Source: Linyphia triangularis (taxonomy: Eukaryota > Arthropoda > Arachnida > Araneae > Linyphiidae). Taken from it: a stretch of 64,000 nucleotides of DNA. Each line of letters starts with the position of its first letter. Position 1 is the stretch's first letter. A program made the translations under genes and the position numbers. The notes under the pieces are model-generated. The model worked only from the letters and a program-made list of their open reading frames with translations, was not told the DNA's origin and ran no database searches. This document shows, one piece after another, positions 44,111-57,100 of the stretch. The DNA lies in the NCBI GenBank assembly GCA_963978545.1, contig OZ021722.1, positions 33,993,365 to 34,057,364 of the forward strand. The letters run 5' to 3'.

Positions 44111-45138
44111 TTTTTTAATAGATAATCTTTTTTCAAAATTGTCTTAGCATTGGATGTTCTGTAAATATTGACCATTATGAATGTTCCTCCTACGCTACGG
44201 TTTGGTAAAAGGAATATTCCTAAATTTTAATAATTAACTTTTCAGTCTAACTTCTAGCGTGAAATATTAGTAATGATGTCATTTATATTCGAAATTCCAT
44301 ATAATTGATTGAAAAATACTTTAATATTCCAAACACATTTTATATTGTTTTCTGAGTAATTTTTTAAGTTACTCTTTTTGTAATTCCATTTGGATACCTT
44401 GATACTCTTCCAGATGTCTTAAAAAGTGACAGCACAGTAAAAAAGTTCTTACTTTTGAAAATTATTCTTGAACACTTATAAAATATCGTTTGCACCTATA
44501 AGTTCAGTAGTCAATTGAACGAATCACTTTTGTTTAAAAATATTACAAATAGAAAAATTAAACAACTCTTTGTGCAAAAATTGAGCAGTACACTTTTCCC
44601 CTATATAACGGGGTGTGTTACTGACCGATTGAGAAACTTTCTGTCAGCAAAAGAGTTCTGTTACTGAGGATATGAAGTTAGTAAAATAGTTCATTTCAGC
44701 AAAAGTATGTACACCTACCAATGATATCAGTGTAAAAGACATCTTGTAAAGCAATTAGTAAAAGTAAAAAACTCTCTCCAAATCTTTCATACCTCGTAAA
44801 ATAATGTGCTGGCATTTTCCCTGGCATTTTCCCTTTTTCAATGAGAATTCAAACCTTTGTTTTTTCCCAATACAAGATTCTATCTCTTCTTTTGCAGATT
44901 TGTGTCAACTTTTGGAGCTGAGATATTTGGTCATTAGTAACATGGATTAATGCGTATTAAGCTTGAGTATGTTGTATGATAGATTATTTATAATTCTCAT
45001 CACTTTTAAATAACAGATAAGCATAAAGCTCACGATGTAGATCAAGTTAGTAAAGAATGAAACATTTATTTTCTTAACGTACATGGTGTTTGAGACTTAT
45101 CAACACAATAATTTTTCAGACACTGAATAACATTATAA
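44111..45138. other. AT-rich stretch 3' of gene C
   Basis: No gene recognised. Confidence 0.4.
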
Positions 45139-45144
45139 TTTATT
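45139..45144 (-). terminator. Poly(A) signal of astacin gene C
   Basis: AATAAA on the minus strand about 40 bases after the gene C stop; a second one lies near 45066-45071. Confidence 0.55.
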
Positions 45145-45183
45145 TCAGACAATAGCATCTTCATGTTTTGCTTCAATATTCGT

Positions 45184-48100
45184 TTAACAGTTGTAAAGTA
45201 ACCTTATTCTATGGGCATCCGATGGAGACATAGACTTCTTGTTGTAAACTTCAGGCAAAGCCTTTCCTTCTTTGGATACCATGCTGTATTGATTGTAAAC
45301 TTTGACAAAAGAATTGCTGCCGTACAACATAACTGAGTCAAAGTCAAAGGCACTCAGCAATCTGTTCTGAGCCGGTGTCAGTTTCTTGAATGCGTAGAAC
45401 CATTCTGCAAAAGACAATAATGTTTTTTAATTGTAATGGTGTGTAAAAAATTTAATTGCATTAATAGTAACAGCCAATGAATCAAATAGAAATCAGTTAC
45501 TAGGAGCAAATTCAAATTTGGAAAACAAATTCAAATATTTATTACGTATTATTACGAACGTTTACAGAGGAAAAGATTGCATAGCTTTTCCAAAATAAAA
45601 ACTGGTAATTTATTCTTCCTTTCAGAGGTTCACAAAATATCTCTAAACAACAGTTAACTCGCTGTCAAGCTTTAACAAAAGCTTCAGTGCGCAAAACTTC
45701 AGATACAGCTATAATTCAGACACAGAACTGGACCATAGAAGATTGTAGCATAGCGAGTAAATTGAATGATCTTTACTAGGACTTCCTCTTAACTAATTTC
45801 AAGGGATCGAAATGTTCCAAACGAATGTTCCTACTAAATGTTCCAATGCCCCATTTCAAAAACTGTGACAACTCTTAAATTTGGTTCAAATATGAACAAG
45901 AGCAAGCATATAAAATAAGTTATTCATTTTTATGGATCGAAATGGAGTGAACGTCCAAAATGTGTGATACTTGTCTTTTGTTGCTAAAATGCATTTGCTA
46001 AAATTCTGTAACGAAGCACCGTTTCAACTAATCTAAATCTATTATAATAAAACAAAGAGTCTATCTTTCTGTCTGTCTATAGAAATCTACACTCACTTCC
46101 CAAAGTTAAGCACGGAGCGGTATAATGAGAAAAAGTGGACAAGTGCTGCTTTGATTGACACAAAATGCTGCAAGTAAGTAGCTTTATGTTTATTCATGAA
46201 AACAAAGAATTACAAACAGAGATAAAAAAAAAGTTTTAAAAAAATTTGAATTTTCATAAATTATAAGATGACGTCATATTTGCGTCATTAATAAAATTAT
46301 GTTTAAATTCAAAACAAACAACAAAAACCGACATTAATAGGGTATGTGAGCACCACTCACCTGCATAAAAAGTGTACAACGTGATGCATTTTTATAATAT
46401 TCGCATAAATACCTGAGAGCCAAAAATGTTAATAAAATATTTGGCAAAATTTTGGTTTTAGCAGAATTTTACAGTACTCTTCCGTTAGACCAGCTGGCAA
46501 AGTTGTCGCCGAGCTTAAATGCTTACTGTTTTTATAAGAATTATAAATGATTTGAAGGTTTTTTTACTTTCAATTACCCATATGTAATACATAGGGTAAT
46601 GAAAGTACAGGATTCGGTAAAAAAAAATGTGAAAAAATTCGATTTTTTTTTTTGCATTTCTCCACGTTTTGGAACATCCTGATCTGAAAAAAGGGATATA
46701 GAAAAAATGTATGTCTGTGTGTACATGGTTAGCATAACTCCCGAACAAATTGACCTACGATGTTCAAATTTGGTGAGCAGGTTGGTGATGGCCCAAGTCA
46801 CTCTTAGGATCACACTCTTAGTCACTCTTAGGACCTACCATTAAGGTTTCGTCAAAATCGAGAATGTGCATAAGGTAGCTGTCATTGAAAAAAATCATGT
46901 TTTTCATTGATTGCTAAAAAAAAGCTCTAACGATTTTGATAAAAATCGCTGTGGTAATGTATCTTAAGGTGTTCTAAACATCCCCACCTCCGAAATTCCC
47001 GTAAAAATGCTTTAATGGAGTAAAAAGTGGAAAAACGAATGCCTTCAACACAGAGTCCTCTTTGCTTGAACATACTTCATCAACGATCGTTTTTCTCCTC
47101 TCCTCAGTTTCACTTATAACAAAGGATAATATAGGAATTTTTGAAAAGTATATCGCCAAAAACTATTTATGCAAAGTTTTTTTTTTTTTTTTTTTAAAAG
47201 TCCCACATAAGAATTATTGTTAAACTGGCCATTTTTTCTAAGCTAATGATGAAAATATAAAAACGATAAATGACACAAATACACATCAGTAATATAGTGT
47301 AATTGAAAGTTGTGCGATTTTCCACACTCTTAGTTTTTTTTTAATATTTTGGATGAGTTATCGCTGCAATTTGGCGGTTTTTATCTAGTACCCGTCTAAC
47401 GGAAGAGTACTAATTCTACATTGCTTTATAATTATTTTCAATTGACGATAGTACCGTGCTCTCACATCTAATTTGTAATTCTGTTCCGCTCCAACAAGAA
47501 AGTGCGTAATGAATCTGTGGAGGACATGTTCTAGTGCATTCACACAAAAGCTAGAACACTGTATACTGTGGCGGACATGTTCTTATGCTTTCACACAAAG
47601 GCTTGAGCAATGTAAAATCTCAATCAACAACATATGGTGTTCTCGTGAATTTCTCTTCTCAGAAAAGATTCAATTCCAAGTCTTACATACCACCCAACTT
47701 GAGATTTTTCTAATCTTATTGAAAAAGATCTGTATCCCACGTGGTATAGAATCAACAAATGGACTATACACCCTTCTTCTCATTCCAATTTGATTCTGGT
47801 TGATGAAGAATCTCTGTTTTACACTCTGCTACTAAAATTCAATTGCACCAGACATGCTGTCACATTTCTCCCTCTACCAAGTCCTCAACACTTGTTGGAC
47901 CTCTTGCATTAATGTTATTTAGTTTAGTAGCTTAGAAAAGTAATGTTATGAAATAAAGTTAAGAGTTTAATTGAATACATGTTTTGTAATTAAGAGCCAT
48001 CCTATGATTTAACCATAACAACAAACCAATCTTCTGATAAGTCCTTCTACCGGCTGTCTTACTAAATGGCACGTGCAATACCGATAACGCGAGTTCTAAT

Positions 48101-51100
48101 AAATTGTTGCCTCAATCTTTGTTTCGAATGTGATTCAAAGAAAGAAAACATATTTAGAGTAATAAAAGATACAATTTTTACTGAAATCTTGAAGAACCAA
48201 AATCTTTGATCTGACGATGGTAAGCTCACAAATTAGCAAAAAAAAAAAAATAATAATTTCGCAACTTTATCACATACGACTTCTATTTTTTGAAAGCTCC
48301 TTTACCATCCAGTCCCTGAATGCCGTTACTTCAGCAAGAGGGCAATGTTTGTCCTCCTTGATATGAAAATCACAGTTTTCCAAGTCACTGTCCTCTTTGA
48401 CGACATCATACTTTGGACATCCGAACTTTTCGAGATTGAGGTACGGAATGCCCAACCGGTCCAGAACTTTCCTTTCCACGTCACCTCCTTTGAAAGCCAC
48501 AATGTTCCTTTTCGAAGTCTCGAAGAGATCGTGAACGGCGGTCACCTTGGAGTCCAAGCAGCTGAGAGGGATGCACTCTTCGTGTTTCATGGGCTTGAAA
48601 ATTAGTCCAGTGATGTGGTTAGTAACGTGACGAACTGTTTTCCAGTCGGAAGGTTTGAGGTCCTTTGTAAAAGATCTTAAATCGAACTTGATGCTATTCG
48701 CTGAGCATTTGCTGTCGGCACCGATGTACCCAAACTCCCGAACTAAAAACTTGCCGCCAACATGGAAGCCATCGAAATCTATCACGCAGCAAACTTTTTC
48801 CATGTCCTTCCTAATTTATTTCAGAAACTTTAAAATATTTAATCATGAGGCTTCTTTTTATACGATTAAATTTGGAAGGGTTAGATTGAATGATATATTT
48901 TCAATGAATTTTAAGCTAGAAGTTTACTTCAAATACGTTTTTTTTTTTTTCAAAACACGATGATTAATATTTAACTGAGTTTTATTGTTTACATTACTTC
49001 TTTCCATGTTTCAAAATTGGTATCCGTATTAAAATGAATCATCTCTTCTCGTTCTTTAATTACAGAATAATTATTATTTATTAAAATAATTTTAATTGGC
49101 AATATCTAACCTACACCATAAACATTTCATCTTAAATGTTCATATAGAACGTTAGACATTTTTCTTGCTTTATATCATATCAAAAAATTTATATCGTAAA
49201 TATCTTATTTTTATAGCAAGAAAAGAATTTCGTGTTATGAAGTTATTTTATAAAATACTAAAAATTTGATGGTTTATTTTATTGTATCTGATAATTGGAA
49301 TCAGAATCAAAATTATCTTCAGATGCTCGAGCACATAATCATCCCGAGCACGTAACCTTATACCCGAAAGAAAATCACCGATATACAATGCAGCTACTGC
49401 AAATCATGGCTTATTGAAAAATCAATGACACAAAATATGTCTATTTGTTGACATTTTTTTTTTTTTTTTTGGCATTGTTATGAATTATGCACAGTTAAAA
49501 TTCACCCAAGTTTGAATTTTTTTAAATTTCAATCTTAAATTTTAACAGTATAGTTATTTGTACTTGGTCGTTTTTGGAAGATATTTAGAAATTATTGATA
49601 CAGATCAAGACCATCTCTAAGTAAACAGGCCCGAGCCATCGTCTTATTTTCCTGAGTGACGTCACGAGACGGGGCTCATGCAATAACTGTTGGAGCCCCA
49701 CACAAATATTCATTTCATTGCTTCGCAGTTTGCTATCGCTACTGAATTTCTTTGCATTCTATTATTTTACTCTTTAAAACGGCATTTCAATTATCTGCTG
49801 AAAAAAGACCGAATATATAAAACTAGGTAAGTGATCTCCATTTGTTATTCTTTATATTTTATGGACTAAATTTTTCTGTTAACTTGTATTATTTTGTTAA
49901 ATGCTTCCACCAATGCATATAAGTACCAGTAAGCCTGTTGTTAACTTAACAGTTTATTCTTTTGTTTGTAACTTAAAAAATGTTGGTTTTAAAAAATATC
50001 AATAACATTTCCTGATTTTAGTGTATAAAATACTGGGACATCACCAAATTGTTATTAGCATATGGTTACTTAAATTTATACTTTTAGGAAATTGTTACTT
50101 TTCAAAACTTTGCCCAAGTTAAAATTGCACAAACATGCGTTTCAAAATCTTCATCATCAACTACTAATATAACTTATATGGAATAAGGATAACTATAATA
50201 CTTATTTTTATGGAAAACATTACTATTTACCATGCTTTATTTAAATTGTATTCCATTGTTTGGATTGATAATAGAATACTAATAAATATACTACTCAACT
50301 AAATTTATTTGGCACAATTTCTGAAAATTATTGACACGAGGCGTACAATATCCATAGCGTAGGCGGGATTTAATGTTGCCTTAGTTTCCATTTTCACATT
50401 GGTGTGATTAAAATTGCTGAGTTCAAGGTTTAAAAAATACATACTTTATCGTGTATTAATCATGTATTGTCAAAACTTGTCTAATCAAAGGTGCATCGTT
50501 TACTAAGAAAATTGAAAGTTTAAGATATTTAAACAAATAAACACAAAAATTACTATTTTACAAATATTAATAATATTTTACTATTTACAGGCATGCCACG
50601 GAAGTGTGCTGTCGCTGGGTGCAACTTTAACTATAAAGGCTTGGGCACTTCAATCTTCTATTTCCCTAAGGATGCCGAAACCAGAAGAAAGTGAATTCGA
50701 TCCATACACAGAGAAAATTTTGAGCCGACTGCGGAATCTGTTGTTTGTATCAAGCATTTTCAAGACCAGTTCATAATACGAGAGAATAAAGTTCGTCGCG
50801 ATGATGGAAGCTGGTTTTGCGTAAAACGATTAAAACCGAAACTGTCGCCGGATGCATATTCAAATGGCAGATGAGTGGGAGCAACTACAATGTGTCTGTG
50901 AGGGAAATCTTGGAAAGCGAGAGGAAACTTAAGATAATCAGTCTTCTCAAGATCAATTCATCGCTGAACGGTGTGTTTTCTCTAAAAAACTTCGTGCATG
51001 ATATGCAGTGTAACGAGTTTACCTATTCAGTAAGTAATAGTGATTATGAGTTTTTTGAAAATATTACTTATGAACAATATTATGTTAATTTTGATGAGAA

Positions 51101-54100
51101 TGAGATATGAGTAATTATTTATACATCGGGATATGTTGCTCGCCAAATTTCTTGTTGTCGCGAATGCATACAAATATTTTGCAGTGATCGCGCCATGGTT
51201 TTGATTTTTCAGGTTCCCCGTATAAATATTTGGAGGTGCTTGATCGTGGGGGTCTAATTATGAAACTAACTCTGCAGTTCTTATCATCGGATGAAACTGA
51301 TGATATTTCATGTGTATGTGGAAAAACTGCATTGGATTTAAGAATACAGTGTGTAAAAATAATGTCAAATATTTTGCTGAACAATTATTGCAAAATAAAA
51401 AATAACAATTTAGATGAAATGGAAGAAAAAAAAAAATCAATGAAGTGTGATAAACTCAAGTTAAGTTCTATGAAAAAGTAGTATTTATTAAATATATTGT
51501 TTTAAAATGTATATTTTACGCAATAAAATTTTTTGAAATATAGTGTTTTGTTTTTTATATATACAATTATTTTAAATTTGAAAAACATTTATGAATCTTA
51601 CTTATGCAAAATATGTAAAGTTATTTCTTATATATATACCAATATTTCTATGAAAACCTCTTTTATGAAGTTATAAGTAAAAAATTGAAATAGATTTAAA
51701 TCTGTTTTCAAGTTGAATTGATAGCGACTTCTTGGTTATTAAATACTTATATAGTAATGTTTATTTATATAAAAAAAACTAACCTCTAGCTGATTTATAA
51801 CTTAAGCACCTAAAATGTATTGAAAATTAATGTGTAATTCAAATCTAGTTCAGTTTTATCAACAGAAATTGACTTAAAAAGAATATATATAAATATATAT
51901 TTAATACATAAGATCATCGCTTTATTTTGATTACTATCAATGGCCCCGTTTCATAACGTCACCAGCACCAGGTTTCGGCCTGTTAAACATAGAGACGGCC
52001 TTGTACAGATATTATGCTACACAAAGTGTGAGAAATATTGAATAAAAAGATTTTAAGTACTTTGGAACTTATGTATTATACCATCAACTAATTCTGTAAA
52101 ATCAAAACTGTCACCAAATAGCAGCTTGAGTGACAACAATGGATAGCAGTTACATCACAATAAACTAAGCTCTCCTAAAACACTCGACAAAGCTGCCGTT
52201 TTACAAGAGTTTCAGTTTTGCCAAAAATGATTACATGAAATGATAATATGCAAGTACCAGCGCTTTCTTGAAAACCAAATAAAGATTGCAGCAATACTAA
52301 AGCTAAATTAAAAAATGCCAGTAATTTTTTAGGTGGAATCATTGGTTTGATACTAAAACCATTTTCAAATATTCTAAACTTTCATAAAATGTAAGTAAAG
52401 TATAACTACTGGTTTAAAATGTCTTAGAAATCGTAAAAGATTTTAACAGTATTAAGGTATTCAAAAGATTTTAAATATTCCAAGATTATCTTACAATACC
52501 AGTAAAATATTGAGATGCGCACTTGAAGATTCTAGTATTCGTAAAATACATTTTGGAAAATTCGGTTGTATACTTTATGTATGACAAAATCATAGAGCTA
52601 CAGAGCTACTACTCTTCGAAATGAGAGGCATCACCACAAAAACTTGATTTATCACACGACAAGAACACCTTTAATTCGAATTTTCTGAATTTTTAAATAA
52701 AAAGCCAATCAGAATGCAGAATGGTGTTTAGTGGCATGGTCATCAGGCAATTCAATAGTTTGTATGAAAAGCTTTCATAAACTCTGGGGTCAGTATCGTT
52801 TAATGATGAAGTCTATCTAATGTAAATCCTTGTATTTTAATTATGCATGTGATTTGTTCTCAAGTTAAAATTTGTAGGGTGTACTTTTTACAATTTTTAA
52901 AATATTTCTTTTAAAAAAATATGAATCAAATTAAATCGACTATGAACGACGAAATCAAGATAGTTTAAAAAAAAACGAAAAAAAAAAATAAAAATAAAAA
53001 AAAAACCGTAGAAATGAAATCGCAAACGATTTTGAATGTATACACGAATAAAACGTCAGATGGGTTTGTGGAAAATGTTATATAATGCGAAGGTGAACTT
53101 GGAACAACAACGCAGAGAAGGGGAAAAATTGTGATCATATTGTTTATTGCTGTTGGCAAAGCTTTTGAGTAAGTTTAAAGCAAATTTAACACTATTAATT
53201 AAGTCAAATTTTTATTAATATTTTTTCATATTTAGTATTTGGTTATGAAAAATATGCTTTAGGCTTATAATTAAATTTTCACTGTATTTTAAAATTTCTT
53301 AACTACAATGTTTAATGCAACCCTTTTCAAATAAGAATTATAAATCATTAATAATTAAAGAACAATATACTGAATAGTTGAATATTGCCAATTTTGAAAA
53401 TGAGAATATTTTATGAATTATTGCAGTTTGATTGTAGACTGTGACAGTAGGAAATGAATTACAACAATTTTTAATTTATTTTAATTTTACACTTACTATC
53501 TTTCTACAAATGTAGATGAACATTGTAGTAAAAGATTTGCATGGACCTGAATTGGACGTGAGCAAATGGAGTGACATGTATAAGACAATGATGTCACATA
53601 TATAAGCAAAGGACGTCAAAAATGACTGCCGTCTCTTGGTCATCTAGAGATCAATGTTGATCACGATCTGCTGATGACTTTAACATTAGAATGAAGTGTT
53701 TTTGATAACCCCGTTTCTTAAACCCAATTGTAACAGAAAAGTTGTGTTTAAAAAAAATAATTCGTCATGTTTATGGGAATGGTGCCGCCTTGAGGAGGAA
53801 GAAAATGTGAACTATTGCATTATCTCTACGTCTCCTTAATTAATTAATAAATTACTTTAACAATAAAATTTACGAATCTATGCGAAGAATCAATAATGGT
53901 TGGGCACTTACTGTCCACAATGTTTTCCCATTTGATAATGAGAAAATCGTCTCGATCCGATCTGTTGTGCTCATGTTCAAAACCGATGGCGTGCAGCAAT
54001 TCGTGGACAATGGTTCCAAAAGGCTCGCACCCTACGCCCAACGAAAGAAGCTGCTCGCCTCCGATTCTTCCCCAGTGAGAGTAGCACCTGCAAGAAACAG

Positions 54101-57100
54101 TCCCAGTTAATTCACGAATGATTACTTTACTTCCATATTATTAGCCATCTTTTAAAAAGGATTTTCACATTTTGTTGGTATATTTTCAAAGATTATTGTC
54201 TAGGTGTTATGATTTATCTCCGAGAAAGAGTGGACATATAATTGCCTTAATAGTAGGGATTGACCGATTTTCTTCTTACGAACACAGATAATGAACACTT
54301 GTGGAACTAAAATGTTTTGAAATACATTTCTGCTCCCCATTGATACATGACCTCAATTTTCCCTCCACAAAAGATTTTCATAGTTAAGATACCGCAATTT
54401 CTTCCTATGGTTACTCTGTCTTATATCCGCAGCTCTCTTCACATCTTAGTAATTGGATATTGGTAGGTGACAAGGCTAGTTAATCTATTCTGCTCACAGT
54501 AAAACAGATTTCGTTAAATCATGATATCCACTATCAGTGGATCCCTTCTCATCTGGACATTCATGGTAATGAATTAGCGGATAAACTTGCTAAGGAGGAT
54601 TGTGGTCACTCCAACCCTTCTTCTTCCGCCTCGACTTTTCTGGAATTATACTTACGGGAAAAGTCTAAAACTTCAGTAGAGTGGAGAGAGAGCCAAATCA
54701 CTGGTACATGGGAAAAATCACGGGAATGACTTTTGACCTCCAGTGTGACAGAGGCTCCCGGACTGCGATATCTAGCTAGCTGTGACATTAAATGCATCAG
54801 ATTCATCGAGGGAAGGAAGGTCTTAACCATCTGCTCCAAGTGCCACGACCTACAGGCTTCAATTGACCATTTGATGGACTGTTTGAATTTCTCAAGGGAG
54901 GACATTTATCAAGATCCTCTACTTGTACTAGACGAACTCATGGATCTCGTCTGACTCCTTTCATACATGGAGGATAAGCGACAACGACAAGAATGAATAT
55001 CTCTTTTATAAAGCGGTGTATAAGCTGTTGTAATCCTTTTGAATGAATATGAAATACATATAATATTTGTTTTTTCATTTGCATTTGTTATTATTATAAT
55101 CATTTGTTTGGATGATTTGTTTTTATTTTAAATGTTCAGCATTTGGTGTGAGGCCCCAAAAAGACGAACTGAAATTAGAAACTGCCACATTATACCATTG
55201 GTGTTTTTCAAAACGAATCTGGGGAAATTATCAAAAGAAAATAATTACATACCCATTGTGCTTGAAGATTTTTACGTAGTCTTTTTGGTTGGTCCTTTGA
55301 ACGAAACGAATACAGGAATTGTCCTCTATATGCTTCATTGCAGATAGAATTCTACTTTTGAGGCTTTCTAAAAGAAACAATTAGAAAAAAAAATGCTGTT
55401 TATCTTTATTAATAAATTCCAAATCGCTTCCTTATTAATTCATTTACTCACTGATTAGTCATTAATTCGTTCACTTCTCATGTTGCAATAACTCTGAAAT
55501 TCGATGCAAAAGTTCAATACGGATAAACATAGAAAAAAAAGTAAGCTATTCCGATTTTTATTAAGCAACTTTAATGAGATGAAGAGGAATTAAACATTTC
55601 ATATGTGTAATTTCCTAATATCTCACTAACTTTAAATCCAGAACTCTGAAAATTAGTGCAGATGATCCCAAAGGTGTATGTAGTAAAATATAGCTCTCAC
55701 GATTTCGAATTACTATCCTTAAGCTATTCGAAATTTGATAAAAGAAAACGTTCCAAATATGTTATATCTAAATATCTGACTTCTCATAAAGCCAGAACAA
55801 TGAAGATTAATACACATGTTTCCAAAGCTTGGAAAAGTGAATCTTAACTCAAAACGTTCCAAATAGAAGAACTTTCTAACATTTTAAATATGTGTTGCGG
55901 TTTTAGTACTTACTAAAGTCTTACTTTCTTTTGAGCCCGAACTATGAAAATTGGTAAGTATGTTTTGATATCTGTCCCTAGTAAAATTAAACTATTTTCA
56001 CTAACTACCCTCAAGTAGTCGAAAATAAATAAAACGTTTCAAAAGTGGAATATTTCAACATCCAATTGCCCATACAGCCAGGTGTCTGAAAATGTATAAT
56101 ATAGGCTATAGAAGCTGTATATAGATAAGTAATCTCTGGCAATTTCGACTAACCACACTTGATGGATAAGAAAGGATGAAATTTTCCAATAGCGGGATAT
56201 TTCTATGTCCCTGAAAACTAGAGCGTTGAAAATGAGGGTATAATGTACATGTTTCCAAAGCTGTATATAACAGAAATGATCTATAGTTATTTCGACTAAC
56301 CGCTTTTATATTTCTAAACTAGTTAAATACCCGTGCATTTTAACATGTGCAATATTTTATCTAGCTGTGAGGTCTCACGTTGCGGAAATCTGTCATTCGT
56401 GTATAGGACCCAGTTTTTGGCGCTTCGCTCGCAGGAAGGTTCATCGCTACACAAAATCGAGCTCGCTTCGTTCGCTGAAAAGTTCATGGACACATAAACA
56501 CAGGCTTATTTCACTCGTTAAAAGGTTCATTTCTATGCAAGCATAGGCTCGCTTCGCTCGCTGAAAGGTTCATTGCTGCGTAAGCATAAGCTCGCTTCAC
56601 TCAGTAAAATCTAATTGCTACATAAAGACTTAATATTGGAAGCCTCTCCCTTGTCAAGAAAAAAAAAATCCCCGTTAATACCATAATGCAACACCCCTTT
56701 AAGATTATTTTAACACGTGTTTGTGGAAAGTAAAATTAAAGACTAAAACTATTTATATTGAAACTTTCAGAGATCTAGGCCTATTCGAAGTCGCTTTTTG
56801 TGGAAAAATTAATTGATAAACAAACTAAAATTTTAACCTTCTTTTTGTCAGTCCAATTAGAAGGCCAAAACTATGTTGAAAATTTCAAAGCTGTAGCCCT
56901 GTTTGAAATCATTTTGTAATGTATATATTAATTAATTAAAAAAAAATTAATAACGAACTAAACAAAAATTTAAAATTCTGTTTTTCTAAAGTCTAATTAG
57001 AAGGCCAAAACTACTTATGTTGAAAATTTCAGAGCTGTAGTACTATTAGATATCGTTTTGTAAAATGTTTATTAATTAATTAAAACAATTAATTAAAAAA

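Noticed and set aside
47509..47793. 94-codon frame with internal repeat LWRTCS.AFTQ
   Set aside because: The peptide repeat only reflects a two-unit DNA duplication; there is no other coding signal.
50817..51110. 97-codon plus-strand frame as a separate gene
   Set aside because: It is a frameshifted segment of the degenerate THAP transposase.
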